From CG2-30-68-42 sp037440385 (GTDB taxonomy: Bacteria > Pseudomonadota > Gammaproteobacteria > Burkholderiales > Rhodocyclaceae), in NCBI GenBank assembly GCA_037440385.1, contig JBBIUI010000012.1:1-36381 (forward strand): a stretch of DNA of 36,381 nucleotides, given 5' to 3'. The notes beneath the pieces are model-generated. The model was not told the origin of the DNA. It did no database searches and saw only the letters and a program-made list of their open reading frames with translations. Within the stretch, counting starts at the first letter, position 1. Each line of letters begins with the position of its first letter. Shown one piece after another: positions 16,369 through 24,055 of the stretch. Both the position numbers and the translations under genes were made by a program.

Positions 16369-16731
16369 ATGACGCGAAATGTCCTTCGCAAGCTGGTGGC
16401 GTTGATCGCCGTCTTCGTGGCGCTGGTGCCGTTCGCCTCCGCGGCGAGCGCGTGCGACATGCCGCAGATGACGATGTCCTCCGGCACCGGCGTGCTCGCC
16501 GGTTGCGCGATGAGTGCGGGCGACGGCAGCGACGTGTGCATGGTGCGCTGCCCGTCGGCCGCCCCCGCGTTCGTGGCGGCTTCGGACTACTCCGCGGAAC
16601 AGTTCGCCGCAGCGCCCGCGGGCGCACTGGGCGTCCCTGCGGCGGTTGCCGTGACGGCGTACCTCGCCCCGCCTGCAGGCGTCCTCCCGACGCTTTCTCT
16701 GAACCTCCTCTACCGGAACTTCCGGAACTAG
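16369..16731 (+). CDS. Small secreted Cys/Met-containing protein of unknown function
   Basis: This 120-residue protein has a clear signal peptide (VLRKLVALIAVFVALVPFASAASA). A short Cys/Met region follows (CDMPQMTMSS, GCAMSAGDGSDVCMVRCPS) with four cysteines and several methionines. The C-terminal half is Ala-rich and hydrophobic, ending in LPTLSLNLLYRNFRN. I do not recognise the family with certainty; it resembles small DUF2946-like proteins of metal clusters in its general plan. The ribosome site is weak (TTGG). The preceding 210 bases (16159-16368) hold no gene I can support. Confidence 0.6.
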   Translation: MTRNVLRKLVALIAVFVALVPFASAASACDMPQMTMSSGTGVLAGCAMSAGDGSDVCMVRCPSAAPAFVAASDYSAEQFAAAPAGALGVPAAVAVTAYLAPPAGVLPTLSLNLLYRNFRN

Positions 16732-16888
16732 CCTCGCCCGTGCTTTCGACGGGCTGCGCCGTCGGCGCGGCCGGCCATCGTCTCGCGGACCGCGCGCGAT
16801 GCGCCGGCCGGCGGGTGCCACGGCCGCCGGCCCGATGCACTGCCTGCAATGCATCTCGCGTACGAAATGCCTGACCGGACCACATGAC

Positions 16889-17881
16889 ATGAACCGCTTC
16901 CTTCGGCACGCCGTCCTCGCATCGCTGTCGATGGCCGCTGCGCCCGGCGCGATCGCCGGCACGACGGTCTATATCCCGCTGGGATCGGCGAATTCCGTCA
17001 TCGCCGTCGACGCGGCGACCAGCCGGATCACGGCCCGCTACACGGGAGTGGCCAATCCGCACGGGCTGGTCATCACTGCGGATGGCCAATATCTGGTGGC
17101 GGGCAGCATCCTGGAGACGGCGCAGCCCGCGGGTGCGCCGCCCGATGCCCCCAGCGGCAAGCTCTACCTGATCCATCCGGCGCATGGCCACGTGATGGCG
17201 ACGATCGCGGTGCCCGGGTGGTCGCATCACCAGGCGATCACGCCGGACGGGCGCTTCGTGATCTCCACCCATCCGACGCGCGACTCGATCAGCGTCGTCG
17301 ACATGCGCACGCGTCGGCTCGTTCGGACGATCCGGACCGGAACGACACCGAACTTTGCGTTGATCACCCGCGACGGCACGCGCGCTTACGTCAGCAACAG
17401 CGGCAACGGGACGATCAGCGAAATCGACCTCGGTTCGTGGGCGGTGATGCGCACCCTGGACGTCGGTGAATCGCCCGAGCATCTGGTGTTCGCGCGCGAC
17501 GAGCGCACGCTGTACGTCGCGGCCGCCGCAGCCGGCGCGGTGCGCGCCGTGTCCGTGGACACGGGCAAGATCGTGGGCACGTTCGATCTGGGCGGCGCGC
17601 TGCACGGCCTGGATCTCGGCGACGACGGAAAGACGCTGTTCGCCAGCCTCGTCGGGAGCGATACGCTGATCGCGCTCGATACCGAAACCGCGAATCGGCG
17701 CGTGCTGGCGCTCGCGCCCGCGCCCTATCACCTGGGGGTCATCCCGGGCTCCGGGAAGCTCTATGTGTCGAGCAGCGGCGAACCGAAGATCTGGGTCGTC
17801 GACCAGGGCACGCTGAGCGTCACCGGCACGATCGCGCTGCCCGGCGGAGAGGGTCATCAGCTCGCGGTCGGCCGAAAATGA
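16889..17881 (+). CDS. YncE-like periplasmic beta-propeller protein
   Basis: This 330-residue protein has a signal peptide (MNRFLRHAVLASLSMAAAPGAIA). Repeated propeller blades of the YVTN/YncE type follow, such as NSVIAVDAATSRITARYTGVANPHGLVITADGQYLVAGS, DSISVVDMRTRRLVRTIRTGTTPNFALITRDGTRAYVSNSGNGTISEIDL and VRAVSVDTGKIVGTFDLGGALHGLDLGDDGKTLFAS. Proteins of this kind are common next to multicopper oxidases, nitrous-oxide reductase and cytochromes, and may bind proteins or metal; no enzymatic residues are evident. An in-frame extension upstream of 16889 encodes a Cys-containing stretch but has no signal-like start and is not used. The end overlaps a possible ATGA start of the next frame. Confidence 0.82.
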   Translation: MNRFLRHAVLASLSMAAAPGAIAGTTVYIPLGSANSVIAVDAATSRITARYTGVANPHGLVITADGQYLVAGSILETAQPAGAPPDAPSGKLYLIHPAHGHVMATIAVPGWSHHQAITPDGRFVISTHPTRDSISVVDMRTRRLVRTIRTGTTPNFALITRDGTRAYVSNSGNGTISEIDLGSWAVMRTLDVGESPEHLVFARDERTLYVAAAAAGAVRAVSVDTGKIVGTFDLGGALHGLDLGDDGKTLFASLVGSDTLIALDTETANRRVLALAPAPYHLGVIPGSGKLYVSSSGEPKIWVVDQGTLSVTGTIALPGGEGHQLAVGRK

Positions 17882-17913
17882 CCACTGCATCCACCGATCG
17901 ACAGGAGAAAGCG

Positions 17914-18276
17914 ATGACGGATCGACGCAACGAGGCACATCGGGCCGGGGCCCCGGTCAGGCGCATCCTGCGTGTGGCGCAGCCGGCCGATGCGGGCCGG
18001 GCGGCCGAGGCATTGCGGCAGGTACCCGGTGTCATCGAGGTCGGGATGGCGCCCGCAGCGGGTGGGTTGCGTGTCACCTACGATGCGGCGGTGCTCGATT
18101 TCGAAGCATTGATGCGCGCCCTCGAACAGGCCGGCGTGCCGTTGCGACGTCGGCGCTTCGACCGGATCAAGGCCGCCTGGTACGGCTATCTCGACCACAA
18201 CGCCCGAAGCAATGCAGCGAGCACCGGCGGCGCCTGCTGCGGCGACCCGAAGGACATCTATGCCTCCCGCCGCTAA
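17914..18276 (+). CDS. HMA-like small protein lacking the CxxC metal motif
   Basis: This 120-residue cytoplasmic protein has a ferredoxin-like heavy-metal-associated pattern (RRILRVAQPADAGRAAEALRQVPGVIEVGMAPAAGGLRVTYDAAVLDFEALMRALEQAGVPLR, about residues 15-78). The copper-binding CxxC loop is absent (VAQPADAG in its place). The C-terminal tail contains a vicinal cysteine pair, GGACCGDPKDIY, that could bind metal instead. It sits directly upstream of the copper ATPase and may deliver copper or regulate the pump. AGGAG at 17903 favours ATG 17914; the ATG at 17878 overlapping the previous stop would add 12 residues. Confidence 0.75.
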   Translation: MTDRRNEAHRAGAPVRRILRVAQPADAGRAAEALRQVPGVIEVGMAPAAGGLRVTYDAAVLDFEALMRALEQAGVPLRRRRFDRIKAAWYGYLDHNARSNAASTGGACCGDPKDIYASRR

Positions 18277-18318
18277 CCTTCCGCGCAGTGCGTGCGGACC
18301 TCGCACGGCAATGCCGAC

Positions 18319-20766
18319 ATGAACGAAACCGACGTCGTTGTCGATCCGGTGTGCGGCATGACGGTGTCACGCGGCGCCGCGGCGGCCACCGCGCAGCACC
18401 GCGGGCACACCTATCACTTCTGCTCCACGCACTGCCGGGCAAGATTCGAGCAGGATCCCCGCGCGTATGTCGGCGACGGGCCTGCGCAAGCGGCGCCGCC
18501 GCACTCCGAGCTCGACGGCCCGGCTCCGGTACCCGCCCGCGAGGCCGCCGGCCCGTACACCTGCCCGATGCATCCCGAAGTGCGCCAGCTCGGGCCCGGA
18601 GCCTGTCCGAAATGCGGCATGGCGCTGGAACCGGAGACCCCGGTTGCGCCGGGCGCGGTCGAATACACCTGCCCGATGCATCCGGAAGTCGTCAGCGACC
18701 GGCCCGGTGCCTGCCCGAAGTGCGGCATGGCGCTGGAGCCGCGCGGCGCGCCCGCGCAAGACGATGCCGAGTTGCGCGACATGACGCGGCGCTTCTGGCT
18801 GAGCGCGGTGCTGGCCCTGCCGGTTTTCCTGATCGCCACGGGGGAAGAGCTCGTTCCGCAGGCCATCCCGGAATCCGTTTCGATGTGGACGCTGCAATGG
18901 ATAGCGTTCGCGCTGGCGACGCCTGCGGTGCTGTGGGGCGGCTGGCCGATCTTCCAGCGCGGCTGGGCTTCCGTGGTCCACCGCAGCCTCAACATGTTCA
19001 CGCTGATCGCGTTGGGCGTGGGGGTGGCTTGGGTCTATAGCGTCATCGCGATGCTGGCGCCGGGCATCTTCCCGCCGGCGATGCGCAGCATGGGTGGCAC
19101 GGTGCCGGTGTATTTCGAGGCCGCCGCCGTCATCATGGCGCTGGTGCTGCTCGGTCAGGTGATGGAACTCAGGGCGCGCAGCCAGACCAGCGCCGCGATC
19201 AAACTGCTGCTCGGTCTCGCGCCCAAGACGGCGCGCATCGTGCGCAGCGACGGCAACGAGGAGGACATCCCGCTGGAACGGGTGCAGCCGGGCGACACGC
19301 TGCGCGTGCGCCCCGGCGAGAAGGTGCCGGTGGACGGCGTGGTGCTGGAAGGTACGAGCGCGCTCGACGAGTCCATGGTCACCGGCGAATCCATCCCGGT
19401 CGAAAAGACTGCGGGCGCGAAGCTGATCGGCGCGACGGTAAACGGCACCGGCAGCCTGTTGATGCGCGCCGAGCGCGTCGGTTCCGAGACCCTGCTCGCG
19501 CAGATCGTGCACATGGTGAGCGAGGCGCAGCGCTCGCGCGCGCCGATCCAGCGGCTGGCCGATGTCGTTTCCGGCTACTTCGTTCCGGCAGTGGTGCTGA
19601 TCGCACTCGCCACCCTGGCGGTATGGGGTCTTTGGGGACCGGAGCCGCGCCTCGCGCACGCCATCGTCAACGCGGTGGCGGTGCTCATCATCGCCTGCCC
19701 GTGTGCATTGGGACTGGCCACGCCGATGTCGATCATGGTCGGCACCGGGCGCGGCGCGACCGCAGGGGTGCTGATCAAAAACGCCGAGGCGCTCGAAACC
19801 ATGGAGAAGGTCGACACGCTGGTAACGGACAAGACCGGCACGCTGACCGAGGGCAAGCCGAAACTGGTTTCGGTCTTCGCCATTGCGGGCCACGACGAGA
19901 ACGAAGTGCTGCGCCTGGGCGCGAGCCTGGAGCGCGCGAGCGAACATCCGCTCGCCGCGGCCATCGTGGGCGGCGCGCAGGACAGAGGCCTGGCGCTCGC
20001 GGCGGTGGGCGATTTCCGTTCATTCACCGGCAAGGGCGTGGCGGGAACGGTCGAAGGCCATGCGGTCGCGCTGGGCAATCTCAAACTGTTCGAGGAACTG
20101 GGCATCGCGCCGGGCGAACTGGCGGCGCGCGCCGATGCGCTGCGCACGGACGGCCAGACGGTGATGCTGGTCGCGATAGACGGCAAAGCCGCGGGCTTGC
20201 TCGGCGTGGCCGATCCGGTCAAGGCCTCCACGCCGGATGCGATCCGCGCGCTGCACGAGGAGGGGGTGCAGGTCATCATGCTCACCGGCGACAACCGCAT
20301 CACCGCCGAGGCGGTCGCGAAGAAGCTGGGCATCGACCGCGTCGAGGCGGAGGTGCTGCCCGAGCAGAAGTCCTCGATCGTCAAGCAGCTCCAGGCACAG
20401 GGCCGCTTCGTCGCGATGGCGGGCGACGGCGTCAACGATGCGCCGGCGCTCGCACAGGCTCAGGTCGGCATCGCGATGGGCACCGGCACCGACGTGGCGA
20501 TGGAGAGCGCGGGCGTCACCCTGGTCAAGGGCGACCTGCGAGGCATCGTGCGCGCCGTGCGCCTGTCGCGCGCGACCATGAAGAACATCCGCCAGAACCT
20601 GTTCTTCGCCTTCCTCTACAACGTGCTCGGCATCCCGATTGCCGCGGGCGTGCTCTATCCGGTGTTCGGGCTGTTGCTCTCGCCGATCATCGCCGCGGCC
20701 GCGATGAGTTTCAGCTCGGTGTCCGTGGTGACGAACGCGCTGCGGCTCAACCGCGCCGCGCTGTAG
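18319..20766 (+). CDS. copA: Copper-exporting P1B-type ATPase with N-terminal YHS and two heavy-metal-binding motifs
   Basis: This 815-residue inner-membrane pump exports Cu(I) (or Ag(I)) from the cytoplasm using ATP. Instead of the usual CxxC HMA domains, the N-terminus has a YHS domain (VDPVCGMTV...YHFCSTHCRARFEQDP, about 8-48). Two copies of the YTCPMHPEV...GACPKCGMALEP motif follow, starting at Y80 and Y116. The core has the membrane CPC motif (C460-P-C462, in IIACPCALGLATP), the phosphorylation site D504 in DKTGTLTEGKP, the SEHPLA histidine motif, TGDN, and GDGVNDAPALAQA. The CPC and the C-terminal helices NLFFAFLYNVLGIPIAAGVLYP and MSFSSVSVVTNALRL are typical of CopA (P1B-1). A GTG at 18292 is an alternative start. 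Confidence 0.95.
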   Translation: MNETDVVVDPVCGMTVSRGAAAATAQHRGHTYHFCSTHCRARFEQDPRAYVGDGPAQAAPPHSELDGPAPVPAREAAGPYTCPMHPEVRQLGPGACPKCGMALEPETPVAPGAVEYTCPMHPEVVSDRPGACPKCGMALEPRGAPAQDDAELRDMTRRFWLSAVLALPVFLIATGEELVPQAIPESVSMWTLQWIAFALATPAVLWGGWPIFQRGWASVVHRSLNMFTLIALGVGVAWVYSVIAMLAPGIFPPAMRSMGGTVPVYFEAAAVIMALVLLGQVMELRARSQTSAAIKLLLGLAPKTARIVRSDGNEEDIPLERVQPGDTLRVRPGEKVPVDGVVLEGTSALDESMVTGESIPVEKTAGAKLIGATVNGTGSLLMRAERVGSETLLAQIVHMVSEAQRSRAPIQRLADVVSGYFVPAVVLIALATLAVWGLWGPEPRLAHAIVNAVAVLIIACPCALGLATPMSIMVGTGRGATAGVLIKNAEALETMEKVDTLVTDKTGTLTEGKPKLVSVFAIAGHDENEVLRLGASLERASEHPLAAAIVGGAQDRGLALAAVGDFRSFTGKGVAGTVEGHAVALGNLKLFEELGIAPGELAARADALRTDGQTVMLVAIDGKAAGLLGVADPVKASTPDAIRALHEEGVQVIMLTGDNRITAEAVAKKLGIDRVEAEVLPEQKSSIVKQLQAQGRFVAMAGDGVNDAPALAQAQVGIAMGTGTDVAMESAGVTLVKGDLRGIVRAVRLSRATMKNIRQNLFFAFLYNVLGIPIAAGVLYPVFGLLLSPIIAAAAMSFSSVSVVTNALRLNRAAL

Positions 20767-20980
20767 CCATGAACCGGATGGATGCCGACGGGACCGTTTC
20801 CGATGGAACTGACCGTTCCGGTGCGTTTGCCGCGCGGGTGCCGGCGCGTCCGGGCGCTCGCCCGGCTTCGTCGCTGCGCGTCGCGGTCCGCAGCCCGCAG
20901 CGGCCCGGGGCTGCCGCCCGCCCGGACGCGGCCTCGGCGGTGTGCAATGGCGGGCTTTTCCGGTTCGAGGAGAACGGACG

Positions 20981-21211
20981 ATGTGGACGATGATGCAGGA
21001 CGCCGGCATGGGCTGGGGGATGGGGTTCGGCATGCTGTGGGGTGTGCTGTTCCTGGTGCTGGTGATCGCCGGCGTGGTGGCGCTGGTCGGCTGGCTCGGG
21101 GGCCGTGGATCCGAACGGACGGAGTCGGCACTCGACATCCCGAAGAAGCGTTATGCCCGTGGCGAAATTTCGCGCGAGGATTTCGATCGCATGAAGCGCG
21201 AACTGGGCTGA
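20981..21211 (+). CDS. SHOCT-domain small membrane protein
   Basis: This 76-residue protein has a Met/Trp/Gly-rich N-terminus (MWTMMQDAGMGWGMGFGML), one membrane helix (GVLFLVLVIAGVVALVGWLGG), and a C-terminal SHOCT motif (ALDIPKKRYARGEISREDFDRMKRELG). SHOCT is a short oligomerisation-type domain; such proteins often follow copper ATPases but their role is unknown. GAGGAG lies before ATG 20981, which decides the start over an upstream ATG at 20942. The 214 bases between the ATPase and this gene hold a frame from ATG 20769 with no family resemblance, which I do not call. Confidence 0.82.
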   Translation: MWTMMQDAGMGWGMGFGMLWGVLFLVLVIAGVVALVGWLGGRGSERTESALDIPKKRYARGEISREDFDRMKRELG

Positions 21212-21266
21212 GCCGCCTCGTTCGCATGAGCGCATCCGGAACGAACCGCGCACGGGAGCAACGATC

Positions 21267-21884
21267 ATGATCGGGTCGCAGACGAGCTCGACGGCTGTCG
21301 AGGGGATCGATCTGGGTCGCCGCAAGGCGCTCGTCGAGGTCACTGCCGCGGCAGGCGGCCTGGCGCTTGCCGCGGCAGCCGTGCCCTTCGTCGCCAATCT
21401 CGCGCCGAGCGAGCGCGCGAAGGCGGCGGGGGCTCCGGTGCGCGTGGATTTTTCGAAGCTCGCCGCGGGCGAGATGATGACGGCAGAATGGCGCGGACAG
21501 CCGGTCTGGCTGTTGCGGCGCACCGGCGACATGGTGCGCCGGCTCGCCGAGCGTCGCGACCGGCTGCTCGATCCGGACTCGTCGCGCAACCAGCAGCCCG
21601 AATATTGCCGGAACGCCACGCGTTCGATCCGGCCGGATGTCTTCGTGGCGGTGGGAATCTGCACCCACCTCGGCTGTGTGCCGACGTTTCGCAAGGACGT
21701 CGCGCCGGCGGATCTGGGTCCCGACTGGCCGGGAGGCTACTACTGCCCGTGTCACGGCTCGAGGTTCGATTTCGCCGGACGCGTCTACCGCAACGTTCCG
21801 GCGCCGCTCAACCTGGTCGTTCCTCCCCACCACTATGTCGGGACGACCGAGGTGCTGATCGGCGAAGACGAGGCGAGCGGCTGA
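21267..21884 (+). CDS. petA: Rieske iron-sulfur protein of cytochrome bc1 type, without petB/petC
   Basis: This 205-residue protein has a twin-arginine-like membrane anchor (GRRKALVEVTAAAGGLALAAAAVPFVANL). The PetA domain has both cluster-binding loops, CTHLGC (C132, H134, C137) and CPCHGS (C160, C162, H163), and the bc1-type spacer RNQQPEYCRNATRSIRPDVFVAVGICTH. It normally carries electrons from quinol to cytochrome c1. Cytochrome b and c1 genes usually follow in an operon, but here the next genes are a beta-propeller and thioredoxin-like proteins, so this is an isolated, probably extra copy. It could supply a bc1 complex encoded elsewhere or be recruited to the copper-linked cytochromes. 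The ribosome site is GGGAGC. Confidence 0.92.
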   Translation: MIGSQTSSTAVEGIDLGRRKALVEVTAAAGGLALAAAAVPFVANLAPSERAKAAGAPVRVDFSKLAAGEMMTAEWRGQPVWLLRRTGDMVRRLAERRDRLLDPDSSRNQQPEYCRNATRSIRPDVFVAVGICTHLGCVPTFRKDVAPADLGPDWPGGYYCPCHGSRFDFAGRVYRNVPAPLNLVVPPHHYVGTTEVLIGEDEASG

Positions 21885-21939
21885 GGACGGACGGTTGCTT
21901 CAAGCGAGAATCGATCGACATCACGGAAAGGAGATGCGC

Positions 21940-22845
21940 ATGAACTCTGGAAGGGTGGGAAAGCTCGCCGCGATCACGGCACTGGGCTGGACGCTGGCTG
22001 CGGGATGGGCCATGCCGCAGGCGGTGGCGGCGCAGCCGCTGCTGCCGGACATCCACGGCCTCGCATTCAGCGCCGACGGCCGGCAGGTGCTGGTGGGTAC
22101 CCACCAAGGCCTGGTCGGCTACGACGGTGCGCGCTGGCGCAAGAGCCAGGGCGTCGAGCACGACCTGATGGGATTCGCGGCGACCTCGCGGTTCCTCTAT
22201 ACGAGCGGCCATCCGGCGCCCGGGTCCGGGCTCGTCAATCCGCTCGGGCTGATGAAGAGCCGCGACGGCGGGGCGAGCTGGGAGAAGCTGGGGCTTGCCG
22301 GCGAAGCCGACTTCCATGTGGCCGCGGCGAGCTGGGGCACTCCGGCGCTGTGGGTGCTCAACGGGCGGCCCAACTCGCGCATGCCGGCGCCCGGACTGTA
22401 TTCGACGGTCAATGACGGCTTCATGTGGCGCCGCGCCGCCGCGAAGGGCCTGGAGGGCGCCGCGGGCAGCCTGGGTGCGCATCCGAGCGATACGAAGACG
22501 ATCGCCGTTGGCACGCAAAGCGGCCTGTTCCTGTCGGGCGATGCGGGCGAGAACTTCCGGCGGCTCGCCTCCGGGCGCGTGCTCGCGGTATCGTTCGCAG
22601 CCGACGGAAAATCGCTGTGGTTCAGTGCCGCGTCCGCGCCGATGCTCGCGCGCATCGATCTGGCGAGCGGTGCGCGCAGCGAGATCGCAACCCCGCCGCT
22701 CGGCCAGGATGCGATCGCCTACATCGCGCACGACCCGCGCGACGGCAAGCGTCATGCGCTGGCCAGCTTCGAGCGCAACGTCTTTCTCACTACCGACGGC
22801 GGAAAGAGCTGGCAGCAGATCGCCGAGCGGGGGGAACCGAAATGA
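21940..22845 (+). CDS. Secreted sialidase-like beta-propeller protein
   Basis: This 301-residue protein has a signal peptide (GRVGKLAAITALGWTLAAGWAMPQAVAA). A propeller follows with blades such as PDIHGLAFSADGRQVLVGTHQGLVGYDGARWRKS, LMKSRDGGASWEKLGLAG and NVFLTTDGGKSWQQIAE; the DGG-SW signatures are Asp boxes. It is of the type often annotated as F510_1955-family glycosyl-hydrolase-like, but I see no catalytic set. It is the second Asp-box propeller in the island; unlike the run A copy it lacks a cytochrome domain. AAAGGAG (21927-21933) is six bases before ATG 21940. The stop overlaps the next start as ATGA. Confidence 0.82.
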   Translation: MNSGRVGKLAAITALGWTLAAGWAMPQAVAAQPLLPDIHGLAFSADGRQVLVGTHQGLVGYDGARWRKSQGVEHDLMGFAATSRFLYTSGHPAPGSGLVNPLGLMKSRDGGASWEKLGLAGEADFHVAAASWGTPALWVLNGRPNSRMPAPGLYSTVNDGFMWRRAAAKGLEGAAGSLGAHPSDTKTIAVGTQSGLFLSGDAGENFRRLASGRVLAVSFAADGKSLWFSAASAPMLARIDLASGARSEIATPPLGQDAIAYIAHDPRDGKRHALASFERNVFLTTDGGKSWQQIAERGEPK

Positions 22846-23450
22846 GCGCGAATCCGGTCACGATGCTGCCCGAACCCGCGCCGGCGGGTGCGGCAGGCGG
22901 CGGCGCGCCGCGGCCCGGCGTGCGCTGGGGGCGGTACGCACCCTTTGCATTGTTTGCGGTGCTGGCGGTCGTGCTCGGCATCGGGCTGACGCTCGATCCG
23001 AGGCGGGTACCCTCACCGCTGATCGGCAAGCCGGTGCCTGAATTCAGGCTGCCGCCGGTGCAGGGCCGAACGCTGGGTCTGGCGAGCGCCGACCTGCGCG
23101 GCGAAGTGTCGCTGGTCAATGTGTTCGCTTCGTGGTGCACGGCGTGCCGGGAAGAACATCCGCTGTGGATGCAGTTGCGGTCGAGCAATGCCGTGCCGAT
23201 ACACGGGCTCAATTACAAGGACAAGCCGGCGGACGCTTCACGCTGGCTCGATTCACTGGGCGACCCGTATACCCGAACCGGTGCGGACATCGACGGCCGG
23301 GTCGGGATCGACTGGGGCGTGTATGGCGTGCCGGAGACCTTCGTCATCGACCGGCAGGGGCGCATCGCCTACAAGCACATCGGAGCGATCACCCCCGAAG
23401 TCCTGGAAAAGAAGCTGCTGCCGCTCGTGGCGCAACTGCGCAGCCGATGA
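22842..23450 (+). CDS. Membrane-anchored thioredoxin-like protein, DsbE/CcmG-like
   Basis: This 202-residue protein has one N-terminal membrane helix (about 30-50, YAPFALFAVLAVVLGIGLTL) and a periplasmic thioredoxin fold: LIGKPVPEFRLPPVQGRTLGLASADLRGEVSLVNVFASWCTACREEHPLW, with the redox pair C99 and C102 (WCTAC). The GVYGVPETFVIDRQGRIAYKHIGAITPEVLEKKLLPL region is typical of DsbE/CcmG, which reduces apocytochrome c cysteines before haem attachment. It lies in an ATGA-linked chain of three genes (two thioredoxins and CcdA). In this context it may mature the cytochromes of the island or keep copper-binding cysteines reduced. Confidence 0.9.
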   Translation: MSANPVTMLPEPAPAGAAGGGAPRPGVRWGRYAPFALFAVLAVVLGIGLTLDPRRVPSPLIGKPVPEFRLPPVQGRTLGLASADLRGEVSLVNVFASWCTACREEHPLWMQLRSSNAVPIHGLNYKDKPADASRWLDSLGDPYTRTGADIDGRVGIDWGVYGVPETFVIDRQGRIAYKHIGAITPEVLEKKLLPLVAQLRSR

Positions 23451-24055
23451 ACCGGGGCAGGGTGCTCGTGCTCGCGGGTGTTGCCGCCGTGCTCTTCGGC
23501 GGGGCCGGCTGGCTCGCTGCCGGCCGGCTCGAACCGGATCGCGCCGCCGCCGTGCTTCCGGAGGTCATGCCCGTGGCTGCGCGTCGCGTGGTGGCCGACG
23601 TCCCGTTCGAGGACGGCGACGGGCGCGCGTTGAAACTGAGCGGGTTTCGCGGCAAGGTGGTGCTGCTGAACGTGTGGGCGACCTGGTGCCCGCCGTGCCG
23701 GGCGGAGATGCCCATGCTCGATCGCCTGCAGGCGAAGCTCGGCGGGCCGGATTTCGAGGTGGTTGCGCTGTCCATCGATTCCGCGGGCGTGGGCGCCGTG
23801 CGCGCGTTCTATCAGCGAAACGGGATCCGGCACCTGCGCGTGTATGTCGATCCGCGCGAGTCGGCGGGATCCGCGCTGGGCTCGGCCGTGGTGCCGACCA
23901 CGCTGCTGATCGATCGGCAGGGCCGCGAAGCCTTCCGCAAGCTGGGTCCCGCCGAGTGGGACGGAGCAGGTTCGATGGCACGCATTCGTGCGGTGATCGG
24001 CGAGCCGATGAGCGCGCCGGCGCGCGCGCTCATCGGAGGGGCGCGCCATGGTTGA
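23447..24055 (+). CDS. TlpA-family periplasmic thioredoxin-like protein
   Basis: This 202-residue protein has an N-terminal membrane anchor (VLVLAGVAAVLFGGAGWLAAG) and a TlpA/ResA-type thioredoxin domain (LKLSGFRGKVVLLNVWATWCPPCRAEMPMLDRLQ), with the CPPC active site at C81 and C84 and the cis-proline region SAVVPTTLLIDRQGRE. TlpA proteins reduce copper chaperones and the CuA site of cytochrome oxidase, or act in haem-protein maturation. It starts at ATG 23447 inside the previous stop and ends 8 bases into ccdA, so it is coupled to both. It is probably reduced by CcdA. Confidence 0.9.
   Translation: MNRGRVLVLAGVAAVLFGGAGWLAAGRLEPDRAAAVLPEVMPVAARRVVADVPFEDGDGRALKLSGFRGKVVLLNVWATWCPPCRAEMPMLDRLQAKLGGPDFEVVALSIDSAGVGAVRAFYQRNGIRHLRVYVDPRESAGSALGSAVVPTTLLIDRQGREAFRKLGPAEWDGAGSMARIRAVIGEPMSAPARALIGGARHG

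Noticed and set aside
16799..16888. Upstream extension of the YncE-like gene encoding a Cys-containing leader (CLQCISRTKC)
   Set aside because: It would bury the signal peptide that starts at 16889, and no ribosome site supports it.
20769..20980. Small frame just after the copper ATPase
   Set aside because: Ala/Arg/Pro-rich with no family resemblance and no good ribosome site; it overlaps the better supported SHOCT gene start.
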